Of a stretch of DNA of 64,000 bases, positions 17,131-26,043 are shown one piece after another; within the stretch, counting starts at the first letter, position 1; each line of letters opens with the position of its first letter. Made by a program: the position numbers and the translations under genes. Location: positions 11,024 to 75,023 of the forward strand of contig CAZUMJ010000012.1 of assembly GCA_964621605.1 (NCBI GenBank), given 5' to 3'. The stretch is from CAZUMJ01 sp964621605. Its GTDB lineage: Bacteria > Actinomycetota > Acidimicrobiia > Acidimicrobiales > Iamiaceae. The notes under the pieces are model-generated. The model was given only the letters and a program-made list of their open reading frames with translations. It did not search any database and was not told where the DNA came from.

Positions 17131-18282
17131 TCAGACCGTGGCGACGTGTGAGCGGTCGAGGTCACGCACTGCGGCGACGTCCATGAGTGCGAGCGCGTTG
17201 CGCATCTCGTTGCGCAGCAGCCCGAGCACGTGCGCGACGCCCGCTTCGCCGGCGACGGCGAGCCCGTAGAGCCAGGGCCGGCCGATCTGCACGGCCTTGG
17301 CGCCGAGGCTCAGCGCCTTGATCACGTCGGTGCCGCGACGGATGCCCCCGTCGACGAGCACGTCGAGGTCCGGGCCGACCGCGTCGACCACCGGACCCAG
17401 CGCGGCCATCGTCGCCGGTGCACCATCGAGCTGGCGGCCACCGTGGTTCGACACCACGACCGCCTGGGCTCCGGCATCACGCGCTCGGCGGGCGTCCTCC
17501 GGCGTCACGAGCCCCTTCACGACCAGCGGGCCATCCCACCGGTCGCGTAGCCAGGCGATGTCGTCCCACGTGAACGGCGATGCCCCCATACCGGGAATGC
17601 CCGGCTTCGCGGCCGCTCTCGTCGACGAACCTGAGGCCAGCGCACGCCGTCGCTTGACCTGGTCGGTGAGCATGCGCCCCAGCCAGGCGGGCTTCGTGCC
17701 GAACTGGGTGGTGAGGTGCGCGACGTTGCGGGGAGTGAACTGCATGGGCATCGTGACGCCGTGGGCCAGGTCACGCTCGCGTCGCCCGAGCACCGCGGTG
17801 TCGGTGGTGACCACCAGGGCCCCGTAGCCGAGCTGCTGCACGCGTTCGACGAGCGGCTCTGCTCCGTCACGGCCGCCGGGCGCGTAGAGCTGGAACCAGC
17901 CCGGGTCGGGAGCTTCGGCTGCCACGTCGGCGGGGTCGGTGCCCGCGACGGTCGACAGCACCGCGAGTGTGCCGGCGTCGTGCGCGGCGCGGGCCGCGCC
18001 GATCGGACCGTCGGGGTGCACGAGCGCGGCGAGCCCGCAGGGCGCGACGATGATCGGCAGGTCGAGGCGCCGGCCGAGCACCTCCACCCCCAGATCCGCC
18101 CGGGTGTTGGCGGTCGGTACCTGTTGGCGCAGCGTGTAGTGGGCGTAGGCCTCGCGGTTCGCTCGCCGGGTGCGGCCGTCTTCCGCATCTCCGTCGATGT
18201 AGTCGAAGATCACGCCGGGGAGCGTGCGGCGAGCGGCCAGACGTACCTGGTCGAGGTTGTAGAGGCGTTGCAGCGAGGCCAT
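17131..18282 (-). CDS. FMN-dependent alpha-hydroxy-acid oxidase/dehydrogenase (LldD-like)
   Basis: 383 residues of the TIM-barrel flavin family. VIFDYIDGDAEDG near the start, VVTTDTAVLGRRERDLAHG, LVVKGLVTPEDA (the active-site Lys) and VVSNHGGRQLDGAPATM (catalytic His-Gly-Gly-Arg) are intact. GIRRGTDVIKALSLGAKAVQIGRPWLYGLA closes the barrel. Members oxidise L-lactate, glycolate or mandelate; the mycofactocin enzyme MftD is a relative, but no mycofactocin genes are near. An in-frame ATG 26 codons upstream gives an atypical N-terminus, so 18282 was chosen. Confidence 0.87.
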   Translation of the reverse strand: MASLQRLYNLDQVRLAARRTLPGVIFDYIDGDAEDGRTRRANREAYAHYTLRQQVPTANTRADLGVEVLGRRLDLPIIVAPCGLAALVHPDGPIGAARAAHDAGTLAVLSTVAGTDPADVAAEAPDPGWFQLYAPGGRDGAEPLVERVQQLGYGALVVTTDTAVLGRRERDLAHGVTMPMQFTPRNVAHLTTQFGTKPAWLGRMLTDQVKRRRALASGSSTRAAAKPGIPGMGASPFTWDDIAWLRDRWDGPLVVKGLVTPEDARRARDAGAQAVVVSNHGGRQLDGAPATMAALGPVVDAVGPDLDVLVDGGIRRGTDVIKALSLGAKAVQIGRPWLYGLAVAGEAGVAHVLGLLRNEMRNALALMDVAAVRDLDRSHVATV

Positions 18283-18366
18283 GCCGTGACCGTAGCGACC
18301 GTGTCCGTCTCGGCGCACCGGTCGCTGGTCCTCTTTGTGCAGAGGGAGACCGGGAGGCACCCTCGG

Positions 18367-19167
18367 TCAGTCGAACAGGGTCCGGACCGAGCGGGGTGTG
18401 GCGCCGGGCAGGGGTCGGGTGCTGACGAGCCTGCAGTCACGAGGGCGCGGCTCGGGTCCCGACCACTCCGCCGATCGGGCCGCCCGGATTCCACCCCTGT
18501 CGAGGCCAGCCCATGCTGCGAGCAGACACCCCAACTCGTAGCGGCTGAACGCTTCGGCTCCCACGACGTGCCACGCCCCGCGGCGGGCCATGACCGGTTC
18601 GTCCACGAGTGACCAGATGGTGGCGGCCAGGTCGTCGACGCGCACCGGGTTGCGGAGCTCGTCGGTGAACAAGGTGGGGGGTTCGCCGCGGGTGAGGCCG
18701 TCCACGACCGCACGTGACCGTGGGTCGAGGGGGTCGTCCCAACAGATCAGCGACGTGCGCACGATCGCCACGTCAGGGCATGCCCGCGTGGCGGCCACCT
18801 CCGCAGCTGCCTTCGCCCGTCCGTAGGCGTGCAGCGGGGTGAGGGGTGCATCCTCGTCGTAGGGGCCGGCCGTGCCGTCGAACACGACGTCGGTCGACAG
18901 GTGGAGCAACTCGACGTCCGCTTCGGCGCAGGCGTCTGCCACGGCCTCGGTCGCGCTCACGACGTCACGATCGAGGTCGGCGGTGCCATAGGCCGTGTGC
19001 ACGACGATGTCCGGTCGCACGCGGGCCAGGTGGGCCCGTACCGCGGCGGGGTCGGAGAGCTCGACCTCGGCGCGGGTGGTGGCGATCACCCGATGGTGTG
19101 TGGGTGCGCGCCCCGACAGCCAGGAGCCCAACATGCCGGCCACGCCGGTGATCCAGACCGTCGTCAT
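18367..19167 (-). CDS. RmlD-like NAD(P)-dependent sugar/extended-SDR protein
   Basis: 266 residues. ITGVAGMLGSWL is the Rossmann turn, followed by PDIVVHTAY, LLHLSTDVVFDG and YGRAKAAAE (catalytic Tyr-Lys), as in dTDP-4-dehydrorhamnose reductase. A true RmlD role would normally come with rmlABC, which are absent here, so the substrate is open. It lies on the same strand as its neighbours, with 33-84 base spacers. Confidence 0.8.
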   Translation of the reverse strand: MTTVWITGVAGMLGSWLSGRAPTHHRVIATTRAEVELSDPAAVRAHLARVRPDIVVHTAYGTADLDRDVVSATEAVADACAEADVELLHLSTDVVFDGTAGPYDEDAPLTPLHAYGRAKAAAEVAATRACPDVAIVRTSLICWDDPLDPRSRAVVDGLTRGEPPTLFTDELRNPVRVDDLAATIWSLVDEPVMARRGAWHVVGAEAFSRYELGCLLAAWAGLDRGGIRAARSAEWSGPEPRPRDCRLVSTRPLPGATPRSVRTLFD

Positions 19168-19200
19168 CGGCGCCCGACGCTACCGCCGGGGTGGTGTGGG

Positions 19201-20385
19201 TCAGCGGACGAGCAGCACCGACGAGCCGTGTCCGAACAGGCCCTGGTTGGCGGTGATGCCGGCCCGGGCGCCGTCGACCTGACGGCCAGTGGCCTGGCCG
19301 CGCAGCTGCCAGGTGACCTCGCACACCTGGGCGATCGCCTGCGCGGGAACGGCTTCGCCGAAGCACGCCAAGCCACCCGACGGGTTGACCGGGATGCGCC
19401 CGCCGAGCGTCGTGTCGCCGTCGTGGAGCAGCTTCTCGGCCTCACCTGGCTTGCACAGGCCGATGTCTTCGTACCAGTCGAGCTCGAGCGCCGTGGAGAG
19501 GTCGTACACCTCGGCGAGCGACAGGTCCTCCGGGCCGATCCCGGCTTCTTCGTACGCGGCGTGAGCGATGCTCGCCTTGAACGGGAGCGTCGGTGCGGCC
19601 GCGACGGCAGACGAGTCGGTCGCCAGGTTCGGCATCTCGATGATCGTGTTCGGGTAGGTCGGCGTAACCGTCGAGATGGCCGCGACGCGCACCGGGTTGG
19701 TGGTGTGGCGGCGGGCGTACTCCTCCGAGCACAACACCACCGCGGCCGCGCCGTCGGACGTGGCGCAGATCTCGAGCAGGCGCAGCGGGTCGGCGACCAT
19801 CGGGGAGGCGAGCACCTCCTCGACCGAGGTCTCCTTGCGGTACCGGGCGTTCGGGTTGGCGAGGCCGTGGCGGGCGTTCTTCACCTTCACCAGGGCGAAG
19901 TCCTCGTCGGTGGCGCCGTAGAGGTCGACTCGGCGCCGTGCGTAGAGCGCGAAGTAGGTGGGGTTGGTGATGCCACCCAGCCGGAAGCGCAGCCAGTCGG
20001 GGTCGTCGGGCCGGTCGCCCGCGTTGGGGGCGAGGAACCCCTTCGGGGTCGTGTCGGCGCCGACCACCAGTGCCACGTCGCACATGCCGGCCAGGATGCG
20101 CGTACGGGCGACCTCCATCGCGGTGGCGCCCGACGCGCATGCGGCGTACGACGACGCCACGCGGCATCCCGTCCAGCCGAGCGCCTGGGCGAACGTCGCA
20201 CCCGACACGTAGCCGGGGTAGCCGTTGCGCATCGTGTCTGCGCCCGACACGAACTGCACGTCGGTCCAGGCGATGCCGGCGTCGTCGAGTGCGGCGTTGG
20301 CCGCGGTGATGCCGTACTCCACGAAGTTGCGGCCCCACTTGCCCCACGGGTGCATGCCCACACCCAACACGGCGACCTGGCTCAT
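19201..20385 (-). CDS. thiolase-like lipid-transfer protein (SCP2-thiolase group)
   Basis: 394 residues of the thiolase fold. The nucleophile Cys region is present (SYAACASGATAM), also CATSDGAAAVVL and NPSGGLACFG. Where thiolases have GHPxGATG, this protein has GEAVPAQAI: the active-site His is replaced. The end is HGSSVLLVR. The start ATG overlaps the stop of the upstream DUF35 gene (ATGA). DUF35-thiolase pairs act as complexes, for example the Ltp2 aldolase of sterol side-chain breakdown, so this may be an aldolase or acyl-transfer protein rather than a thiolase. Confidence 0.8.
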   Translation of the reverse strand: MSQVAVLGVGMHPWGKWGRNFVEYGITAANAALDDAGIAWTDVQFVSGADTMRNGYPGYVSGATFAQALGWTGCRVASSYAACASGATAMEVARTRILAGMCDVALVVGADTTPKGFLAPNAGDRPDDPDWLRFRLGGITNPTYFALYARRRVDLYGATDEDFALVKVKNARHGLANPNARYRKETSVEEVLASPMVADPLRLLEICATSDGAAAVVLCSEEYARRHTTNPVRVAAISTVTPTYPNTIIEMPNLATDSSAVAAAPTLPFKASIAHAAYEEAGIGPEDLSLAEVYDLSTALELDWYEDIGLCKPGEAEKLLHDGDTTLGGRIPVNPSGGLACFGEAVPAQAIAQVCEVTWQLRGQATGRQVDGARAGITANQGLFGHGSSVLLVR

Positions 20386-20837
20386 GACTGGCCTCCCTGC
20401 GCGACCGGCGCCCAACGCCAGACCTGGTAGTCGTGCTCGTCGTCGGAGAACAGCGTGCCGACCGTGAGCTCCACCTCGTCGCCCACGGTGACGTCGGCGA
20501 CGGTGGTGCCGGGCGTGAGCTGCCCGAGCACCACGATGCCTTCCGCTGCGAGCTCGACCGCCGCGATCGCGAACGGTTCGAACCCAGCCTCGGGCACGAC
20601 GTAGGGCGGCGGCGGCTGGTACTGCGCGTCGGTGTAGGACCAGATCGTTCCGCGGCGCGACAGCGGGACGTCGGCGAAGGCGGTGCCCCGGCAAGTTGGG
20701 TTGGCGCAGAACCCGCTGCGGCGCGGGAAGACGTAGGTGCCGCAGCTGTCGCAGCGACTGCCGATGAGGTTCGGCTCGTCGTCGAGGGTGAACCATCCCT
20801 CGGCGCCCAACGCCGCTACTCGGGTCCGTGTGGTCAT
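20382..20837 (-). CDS. DUF35 OB-fold/zinc-ribbon partner of thiolase-like protein
   Basis: 151 residues. A rubredoxin-like zinc ribbon, CDSCGTYVFPRRSGFCANPTC, is followed by an OB-fold (GTIWSYTDAQYQ, FAIAAVELAAEGIVVLGQL, DEVELTVG). DUF35 proteins bind acyl-CoA and support a partner thiolase or aldolase. The 4-base ATGA overlap with the thiolase-like gene indicates translational coupling. The upstream operator (site 2) is cut by an assembly gap. Confidence 0.87.
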   Translation of the reverse strand: MTTRTRVAALGAEGWFTLDDEPNLIGSRCDSCGTYVFPRRSGFCANPTCRGTAFADVPLSRRGTIWSYTDAQYQPPPPYVVPEAGFEPFAIAAVELAAEGIVVLGQLTPGTTVADVTVGDEVELTVGTLFSDDEHDYQVWRWAPVAQGGQS

Positions 20838-20898
20838 CGTCGCTCCTGCGGGCTGCGGGTGGCGGGCTGGGGTGCCGAACGGTCGCCCCGGAGGGCAG

Positions 20899-21020
20899 TC
20901 TGACGGCCCGTNNNNNNNNNNNNNNNNNNNNNNNNNNNNNNNNNNNNNNNNNNNNNNNNNNNNNNNNNNNNNNNNNNNNNNNNNNNNNNNNNNNNNNNNN
21001 NNNNNNNNNNNCCGTCAGAT
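20899..21020. promoter_or_regulatory. 17-bp operator, site 2, split by the assembly gap
   Basis: Left flank TCTGACGGCCCGT (20899-20911), 100 N, right flank CCGTCAGATCACG (from 21012). If the flanks overlap by CCGT, the joined sequence reads TCTGACG-GCC-CGTCAGA, a perfect member of the 17-bp family. It lies about 60 bases before the DUF35-thiolase operon. Confidence 0.6.
20912..21011. other. assembly gap (100 N)
   Basis: A run of exactly 100 N, so the true distance is unknown. The flanking bases can overlap by four (CCGT), which would make the true gap empty. Confidence 0.95.
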
Positions 21021-21043
21021 CACGATGTCACTGTAGCGGTGCG

Positions 21044-23581
21044 CTACTCGGTGGCGAGCGCCTCGAGCGGATCGAGGCGCGCCGCCCGGCGCGCGGGCCA
21101 GATGGCGGCGATGAGGCCGACCAGCACCCCCACGACGAGCACCATGATCAACCGGCCCGGCGGCACCGCGAAGCCGGTGAGCCCCTGGTCGGCAGGGATC
21201 GACTTGATGAGCGCCGATCCGATCGCGGTACCCAACACCACGCCGATGATCGTGCCGGTGAGCGCGATGATGAGCGCCTCGGTGCGCACAGCCGTGCGCA
21301 GTTGCCGTCTGGTCATGCCCACCGCCCGGAGCAGGCCGAGCTCGCGGGTGCGCTCCAGGATCGACAACCCCAGCGTGTTCACGATGCCGATCATGGCGAT
21401 GATCACCGCCAGGATGAGCATCGCGTAGATGATGTTGAGCAGGCCGTTCATCTGCGCGGCGGCGGACTCGCGGAACTCTGCGGCGGTCTGCACCTTGGCG
21501 GTCGGGTCGTTCTTGGCGACCTTCTCGGCCGTGTCACGCACACTCGCTGCGCTGACACCGGGGGCGCCACTGATCAACGCCATCTGGGCGATCGGTGCCA
21601 CCATGCCGCGCTCCAAGGCGCGGCGCGCACCGATGATCTGCCCCCCCATGTTGTGGTTCGCGTAGATCGCCTTGATGGTGAACTGCGAGGTCGAGCCGTC
21701 GATGAGCTTCACCGTGAGGTGGTCGCCGAGGTGGTAGCCGCGCTTGTCGGCTTCGGTGCGGGCAACTGCGACACCGTCCTCGCCGAGCGAGGCAATCGAG
21801 CCCTGCTTCACGTCGAGGTCGACGACCTTCTCGTACTTCGCCGGGTCGGTCGCGGTGAGCAGCGTCGGGTGATCGTCGACGGTGGCGGGGACGAACGAGA
21901 ACGCCGCGACCGTGCCCAGGTCCTTGTGGGTCGAGAGCTCGTCGACCAGTGAGAGCGGGATGCCGCTCCCGGTCGACTGCACGATGACCTTGCCGAGGAA
22001 CTTGGTGTCGACGATCGAGTTGATGGACGCGACCGCGGACGCGGCGAACACCGAGATGGCACACACGAGCGTGGCGCCGATCATGAGCGCCGAGGCGGTC
22101 GAGGCGGTGCGCTTCGGGTTGCGCAGCACGTTCTGCTGCCCCAGTTGGCTTGCCACTCCGCCTGTGGCGCGGAGGGCTCCTCCCAGAAGCTTGCCGAGGC
22201 CGACCGCGAGCACAGGACCGAGGACGACGGCCGCGATGAGGCCGAGGAGGGCACCGATGCCGACCTGGATCGGTGCACGTCCGCTGACGCCGAGCGCCAG
22301 AAAGATCACAGTGAGGGCGAGGAAGACCAGGCCGACGCCGGCACGGATGCGGCCACGACCGGTGTCTTCGAGCGCGACGTCGCGCATCGCAGTCACGGGA
22401 GGAACCTTCGAGGCGCGCCGCGCCGGGAGGATGGCCGACAGCACCGTGATGCCGACCCCGATCGCGAACGAGGCGATCACCGTGCGGGGGGTGAGGGCAA
22501 CCGGGGGGCTGATGCCGCTGCCGTTGAAGAACACGGCCTTCTGCAAGCCCGTGGCGACGAGGAAGCCGAGCCCGAGCCCGATCACCGAGGCGAGGACGCC
22601 CACCACGCCGGCCTCGGCAACCACCGAGCCGAGCACCTGGCGGCGGCTGGCACCGAGCGCCCGCAGCAACGCCAGTTCACGGGTGCGCTGTGCGACAAGG
22701 ATCGAGAAGGTGTTGGCGATGATGAACGCGCCGACCAGCAAAGCGATGGCGCCGAACACCAGGAGGAAGGTCGAGAAGAAGCCGACGAACGCGGTTGCCG
22801 CCTTCTTCGTCTGCGCGGTGGCTTCGGTGGCGGTGATCGCCTCGGCGTCGGGGATGTGCGCCGCGGTGAGGCGCGACACGATCTCGGCTTCGCTGATGCC
22901 CGGCTTGGCGACGACGTGGATCTCGTCGATCTGATTGCCGAGCCCGAGGCGCTTCTGCGCCTCTGCCAGCGTGAAGAACACGGCACTGGCGCCGCCCGCG
23001 CTCTTGGCATCGCCGAAGCGGGCGATGCCCACGATCTGCTTGGTCACGCGGCCTGTGGGGGTGAGCACGTCGATGCGGTCGCCGACCTTGTAGCCCGTGG
23101 TCTCTGACGACTGCTGGTCGATGCCGATCTGGTCTGCGGTTTCGGGCGCGTGGCCGGCGATGAGCTGGTAGGGGTTCATCGACGCATGGGTCGGCCAGTT
23201 GCCCCCCAAGGTGGGCGGGCCCTGGTTGGGGTTGCCGAGCGCCTTCCCGTTGCGCCCGATGATCTGGGTGTAGCCCAAGACGCTCGGCTCGACCTCGGCC
23301 ACTCCGGACACGGCCGCCACCTTGTCGACGTCGCCGGTCGGAAGCTTGGCGCGCGTCTCGCCCTGACCGAACGTGGCAGACACGTCGATCGTCTTGCTGG
23401 AGCGCACGACGGCAGAGGTGTTCGCATACGCGTCGGTGAAGAGCGCGTCGAACGCCGAGTTGAGGGAGTCGGTGAGGACAAGCGTGCCGGAGGTGAACAT
23501 CACGCCGAGCAGCACCGCCACGCTGGTGCCGAGCAGCCGAAGCTTGCGACGGCGCAGGTTGGCCAGGATGGTCTTGAGCAT
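21044..23581 (-). CDS. FtsX/MacB-type ABC transporter permease
   Basis: 845 residues. An N-terminal helix (LLGTSVAVLLGVMFTSGTLVLT), a large extracytoplasmic MacB-PCD domain (about 40-240), then three helices (LLVFGAIALLVGAFIIAN..., RTRELALLRALGASRRQVL). A second half repeats the plan, ending RTRELGLLRAVGMTRRQLR and a last pair of helices. The RTREL-LLRA-G--R-Q motif occurs twice, as in FtsX duplications that export lipoproteins or lipids. No ATPase gene lies beside it; one could sit elsewhere or in the gap downstream. Start ATG 23581, chosen so that the chain opens MLKTILANLRRRKLR. Confidence 0.87.
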   Translation of the reverse strand: MLKTILANLRRRKLRLLGTSVAVLLGVMFTSGTLVLTDSLNSAFDALFTDAYANTSAVVRSSKTIDVSATFGQGETRAKLPTGDVDKVAAVSGVAEVEPSVLGYTQIIGRNGKALGNPNQGPPTLGGNWPTHASMNPYQLIAGHAPETADQIGIDQQSSETTGYKVGDRIDVLTPTGRVTKQIVGIARFGDAKSAGGASAVFFTLAEAQKRLGLGNQIDEIHVVAKPGISEAEIVSRLTAAHIPDAEAITATEATAQTKKAATAFVGFFSTFLLVFGAIALLVGAFIIANTFSILVAQRTRELALLRALGASRRQVLGSVVAEAGVVGVLASVIGLGLGFLVATGLQKAVFFNGSGISPPVALTPRTVIASFAIGVGITVLSAILPARRASKVPPVTAMRDVALEDTGRGRIRAGVGLVFLALTVIFLALGVSGRAPIQVGIGALLGLIAAVVLGPVLAVGLGKLLGGALRATGGVASQLGQQNVLRNPKRTASTASALMIGATLVCAISVFAASAVASINSIVDTKFLGKVIVQSTGSGIPLSLVDELSTHKDLGTVAAFSFVPATVDDHPTLLTATDPAKYEKVVDLDVKQGSIASLGEDGVAVARTEADKRGYHLGDHLTVKLIDGSTSQFTIKAIYANHNMGGQIIGARRALERGMVAPIAQMALISGAPGVSAASVRDTAEKVAKNDPTAKVQTAAEFRESAAAQMNGLLNIIYAMLILAVIIAMIGIVNTLGLSILERTRELGLLRAVGMTRRQLRTAVRTEALIIALTGTIIGVVLGTAIGSALIKSIPADQGLTGFAVPPGRLIMVLVVGVLVGLIAAIWPARRAARLDPLEALATE

Positions 23582-23716
23582 GGGAGGGGCCTCCGAGGCC
23601 ACGGCCGGTCACGTGTCGGGAGCGCCCAGGCTACCGAGCAGGTGGGGCACAGATGGTGCGTATTTCGGTCGCCCGGCTCTCGCTCCGCCGAGAACGGGGC
23701 GGGGGATGGGCGCTTG

Positions 23717-24631
23717 TCAGGGCCCGACGAGCAGGTCCGGGTAGCGCGCCGCCACCATGGCGCGCACGCCGTCACGCCAGTCGACGGTGGTCCCGCCGAC
23801 CAGCTCGTGCATGCGGGTGAGGTCGGGCACGACGCTCCCGACGGTCGCGGACGTCTCGTTGAACGTCACCGGCAGCCCGGTGAGCTCCCCGAGGTAGGTG
23901 CACCACTCCTCGATGCTCACGACCTGGTCACCGCCCCAGTTGACGATGGTGGCCGGCACCGACGCGGCGCCCAGCAGGCCGGTGACCATGCGGGCGATGT
24001 CGTCGGTGTGGATCGGGCAGAACACGTTGGGCCGTTCGGGGTGGACGTCGATCGCGCCACCGGCCTTGAGAACCTCGAGGTGGAAGTAGGGGAAGCCCAC
24101 CCGGTTGCCGTAGGGCACGTTCAGGCGGGCGATCGTGGTGGGCACGTGGAGCGCCCGGGCCATGGTGCGGGCGACGGCCTCGGTGGCGATCTTGGTGATG
24201 GAGTAGGTCTCCATCAGGTCGCGGTGGTTGTCGCCCAGGGCGTCGCCCTCGGCGTGCGGCCGTGGGCCCTCGTGGCGGTACACGGCCGTCGAGGAGCAGT
24301 GGAGGAAGCCCGACGCCGACGCGTACCGCTGCATGAGCAGGCCGAGGGCCTCGGCGTTGGCGCGCAGGTCGGCGTCCCACGACCCGCTCTGTGCCACTGC
24401 GAAGTTGGCGACGTAGTCGACGTCGTCGGGGAGCGCGTCGTAGTCGCCGTTGGTCAGGTTGAACGGCACGCAGGTGACCCCGGCGGCCTCGAGTCGAGCG
24501 CGGGTCTTGGGGTTGGTGAACCGGGCGACCGCGATGACGTCGTTGGTGGCGGCGAGCGCCTTGGCGACCGGTTCGCCGACCGACCCGGTGGCTCCGGCGA
24601 CGAGGATGCGCTGACCGGTCAGATCAGCCAA
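23717..24631 (-). CDS. NAD-dependent epimerase/dehydratase family protein
   Basis: About 304 residues. GQRILVAGATGSVGEPVAKAL is the Rossmann turn, YVANFAVAQ and FLHCSSTAVYRHEG follow, and YSITKIATE carries the Tyr-Lys pair. WGGDQVVSIEEWC and TTVDWRDGVRAMV are typical of the C-domain of extended SDRs. The likely start is TTG 24631, overlapping the end of the SnoaL gene by 8 bases; an ATG 20 codons upstream would overlap far more. Third gene of a minus-strand operon controlled from operator site 3. The substrate may be a steroid-derived alcohol or ketone, by context only. Confidence 0.75.
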   Translation of the reverse strand: MADLTGQRILVAGATGSVGEPVAKALAATNDVIAVARFTNPKTRARLEAAGVTCVPFNLTNGDYDALPDDVDYVANFAVAQSGSWDADLRANAEALGLLMQRYASASGFLHCSSTAVYRHEGPRPHAEGDALGDNHRDLMETYSITKIATEAVARTMARALHVPTTIARLNVPYGNRVGFPYFHLEVLKAGGAIDVHPERPNVFCPIHTDDIARMVTGLLGAASVPATIVNWGGDQVVSIEEWCTYLGELTGLPVTFNETSATVGSVVPDLTRMHELVGGTTVDWRDGVRAMVAARYPDLLVGP

Positions 24632-25115
24632 GGGAGGACCGCCCGTCGGTGGCCCACCAGTCGGCGGTGAGCGTGAGTCCTTCGATGGCACCGCGCGGGA
24701 AGAGCTCCTCGTAGGTGCGCCGATAGCCGGTGTGGGCGATGAGCCAGGTGCCGTCGCGCTTCACGTAGCGGTCGGTGTAGAACGCCGCACCCCGGATGGT
24801 GAGCTGGTGGTCGGTGAGGATCACGACGTCGTCGAGGGCCCACATCCCGGTTGCTTCGTCGGGCCCGAGCAGATCGATCTCGGGGTGGTGGCAGCGGTGG
24901 CTGGTGAGCATCGTGGTGGGGCCCATAGCCGTGCGCAGGAACTCCACGATGGCGTCGCGGCTTTCGAACGTGTAGCTGCCACCGCCGTAGGACGCCGTGG
25001 CCTCGGGCACGAAGCACCCCACGATGTCGTCGAAGTCCTTCTGGTCGAGGCAGCGCAGGTAGCGGTACTTCAGGCGCTTGATCAGCTCGAGCTCGACGAG
25101 GTCGTCGGGGGTCAT
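24624..25115 (-). CDS. SnoaL/NTF2-like protein (steroid isomerase fold)
   Basis: 163 residues: LIKRLKYRYLRCLDQKDFDDIVGCFVPEATASYG, then RDAIVEFLRTAM, TSHRCHHPEIDLLGPDEATGMWALDDVV and YVKRDGTWLIAHTGYRRTYEE. This is the cone-shaped NTF2/SnoaL-like-4 fold, shared with ketosteroid isomerases and small hydratases. Such proteins are common in steroid operons, often with unknown reaction. Its ATG and leader lie in a 37-bp tandem duplication, so three candidate starts exist; the most downstream fits homologues. Confidence 0.8.
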   Translation of the reverse strand: MTPDDLVELELIKRLKYRYLRCLDQKDFDDIVGCFVPEATASYGGGSYTFESRDAIVEFLRTAMGPTTMLTSHRCHHPEIDLLGPDEATGMWALDDVVILTDHQLTIRGAAFYTDRYVKRDGTWLIAHTGYRRTYEELFPRGAIEGLTLTADWWATDGRSSLG

Positions 25116-25189
25116 CTCAGCACCTCCGGATCGTTGCGGCATCGGGGGTCATCTCAGCACCTCCGGATCGTTGCGGCATCGGGGGTCAT
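25106..25189. repeat. 37-bp tandem duplication covering a start codon
   Basis: Copies start at 25106 and 25143, with a third partial copy at 25180. Each contains CGGGGGTCAT, i.e. a reverse-strand ATG after GACCCCCG. The duplication has copied the start of the SnoaL gene and reaches to the stop codon of the SDR upstream. Confidence 0.92.
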
Positions 25190-25971
25190 GGCCGCGGTGC
25201 GATGTGCTCGGTGAAAGCAAGGCGTTCGCCACCGCCGTGCACCTCCAGGTTGGCGCCGGTGACGAAGGATGCCAACGGCGAGGCCAGGAACACCACGGCA
25301 TCACCGATGTCACGGGGTTCGGCCACCCGGCCCATCGGCACGGTGGCGCACACGGCTGCGACGCCGTCGGGCCCGCCGTAGTAGTCCTCGAACAACTCGG
25401 TGTGCACCATCCCCGCCGACACCGCGTTGACCCGCACCTTCGGCGCCCATTCCATGGCGAGCGTGGTGCTGAGGTTGACGAGCCCGGCTTTCGCGGCGCC
25501 GTACGCGGCGGTGCCGGGGGAGGGGCGCAGCCCCGAGAGGCTGGTGATGTTGACGATCGCGCCGCCGTCGTCCTGGGTCTGCATCACGGCGTTGGCGGCG
25601 GTGGCGACATGCAGCGCGGAGAGCAGGTTGAGGCGCACGATCGATTCGCTGAAGCGGGGCGAGGCTTCGGCGGCGGGCACGCTCGGTGCGCCGCCGGCGT
25701 TGTTCACCGCGAGGTTGAGGCGACCGTGTCGGGTGATCACGTCGGCGACGAGCGCGGCGACTGCCTCGGGGTCGCGCACGTCAGCGGCGACGAACTCGGC
25801 AACGCGCCCCGACCCGTCGGTGGCGGCGGGCAGTTCGTCTGGGGCGTTGCGGCCGCAGATGACCACGCTTGCGCCCGCGTCGAGGAGGCGTTCGGTGATG
25901 CCGCGCCCTACCCCTCGCGCGCCGCCGGTGACGAGCGCGACCCGGTCGGTGAGGTCGATGGAGATCGTCAC
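25186..25971 (-). CDS. SDR-family oxidoreductase (Rv3549c-like position)
   Basis: 261 residues. VALVTGGARGVGRGI, VVICGRN, NNAGGAPSVP, a catalytic Ser and YGAAK are all present, with MGRVAEPRDIGDAVVFLAS and VTGANLEVHGG at the end. Start GTG 25971. It is divergent from EchA20-IpdAB, exactly as Rv3549c is from echA20 in M. tuberculosis. This suggests a role in C/D-ring steroid breakdown. The common intergenic region of 72 bases contains operator site 3. Confidence 0.85.
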   Translation of the reverse strand: MTISIDLTDRVALVTGGARGVGRGITERLLDAGASVVICGRNAPDELPAATDGSGRVAEFVAADVRDPEAVAALVADVITRHGRLNLAVNNAGGAPSVPAAEASPRFSESIVRLNLLSALHVATAANAVMQTQDDGGAIVNITSLSGLRPSPGTAAYGAAKAGLVNLSTTLAMEWAPKVRVNAVSAGMVHTELFEDYYGGPDGVAAVCATVPMGRVAEPRDIGDAVVFLASPLASFVTGANLEVHGGGERLAFTEHIAPRP

Positions 25972-26002
25972 CGCTGGCTCCCTTCGGCTACGGTCCGCAA
26001 GG

Positions 26003-26019
26003 CCTGACGATCTGTCAGA
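26003..26019. promoter_or_regulatory. 17-bp operator, site 3 (CCTGACGATCTGTCAGA)
   Basis: Half sites CCTGACG and TGTCAGA with a 3-base spacer, in the 72-base region between the divergent SDR (25971) and EchA20 (26044). It can control both directions. Confidence 0.75.
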
Positions 26020-26043
26020 AACGGTCGGAGAAGAAGGTACCGC

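Noticed and set aside
24611..24622. CTGACCGGTCAG, a perfect palindrome resembling the operator half sites
   Set aside because: It lacks the 3-base spacer and the CG pair at the inner edge, and lies in the coding start of the epimerase gene.
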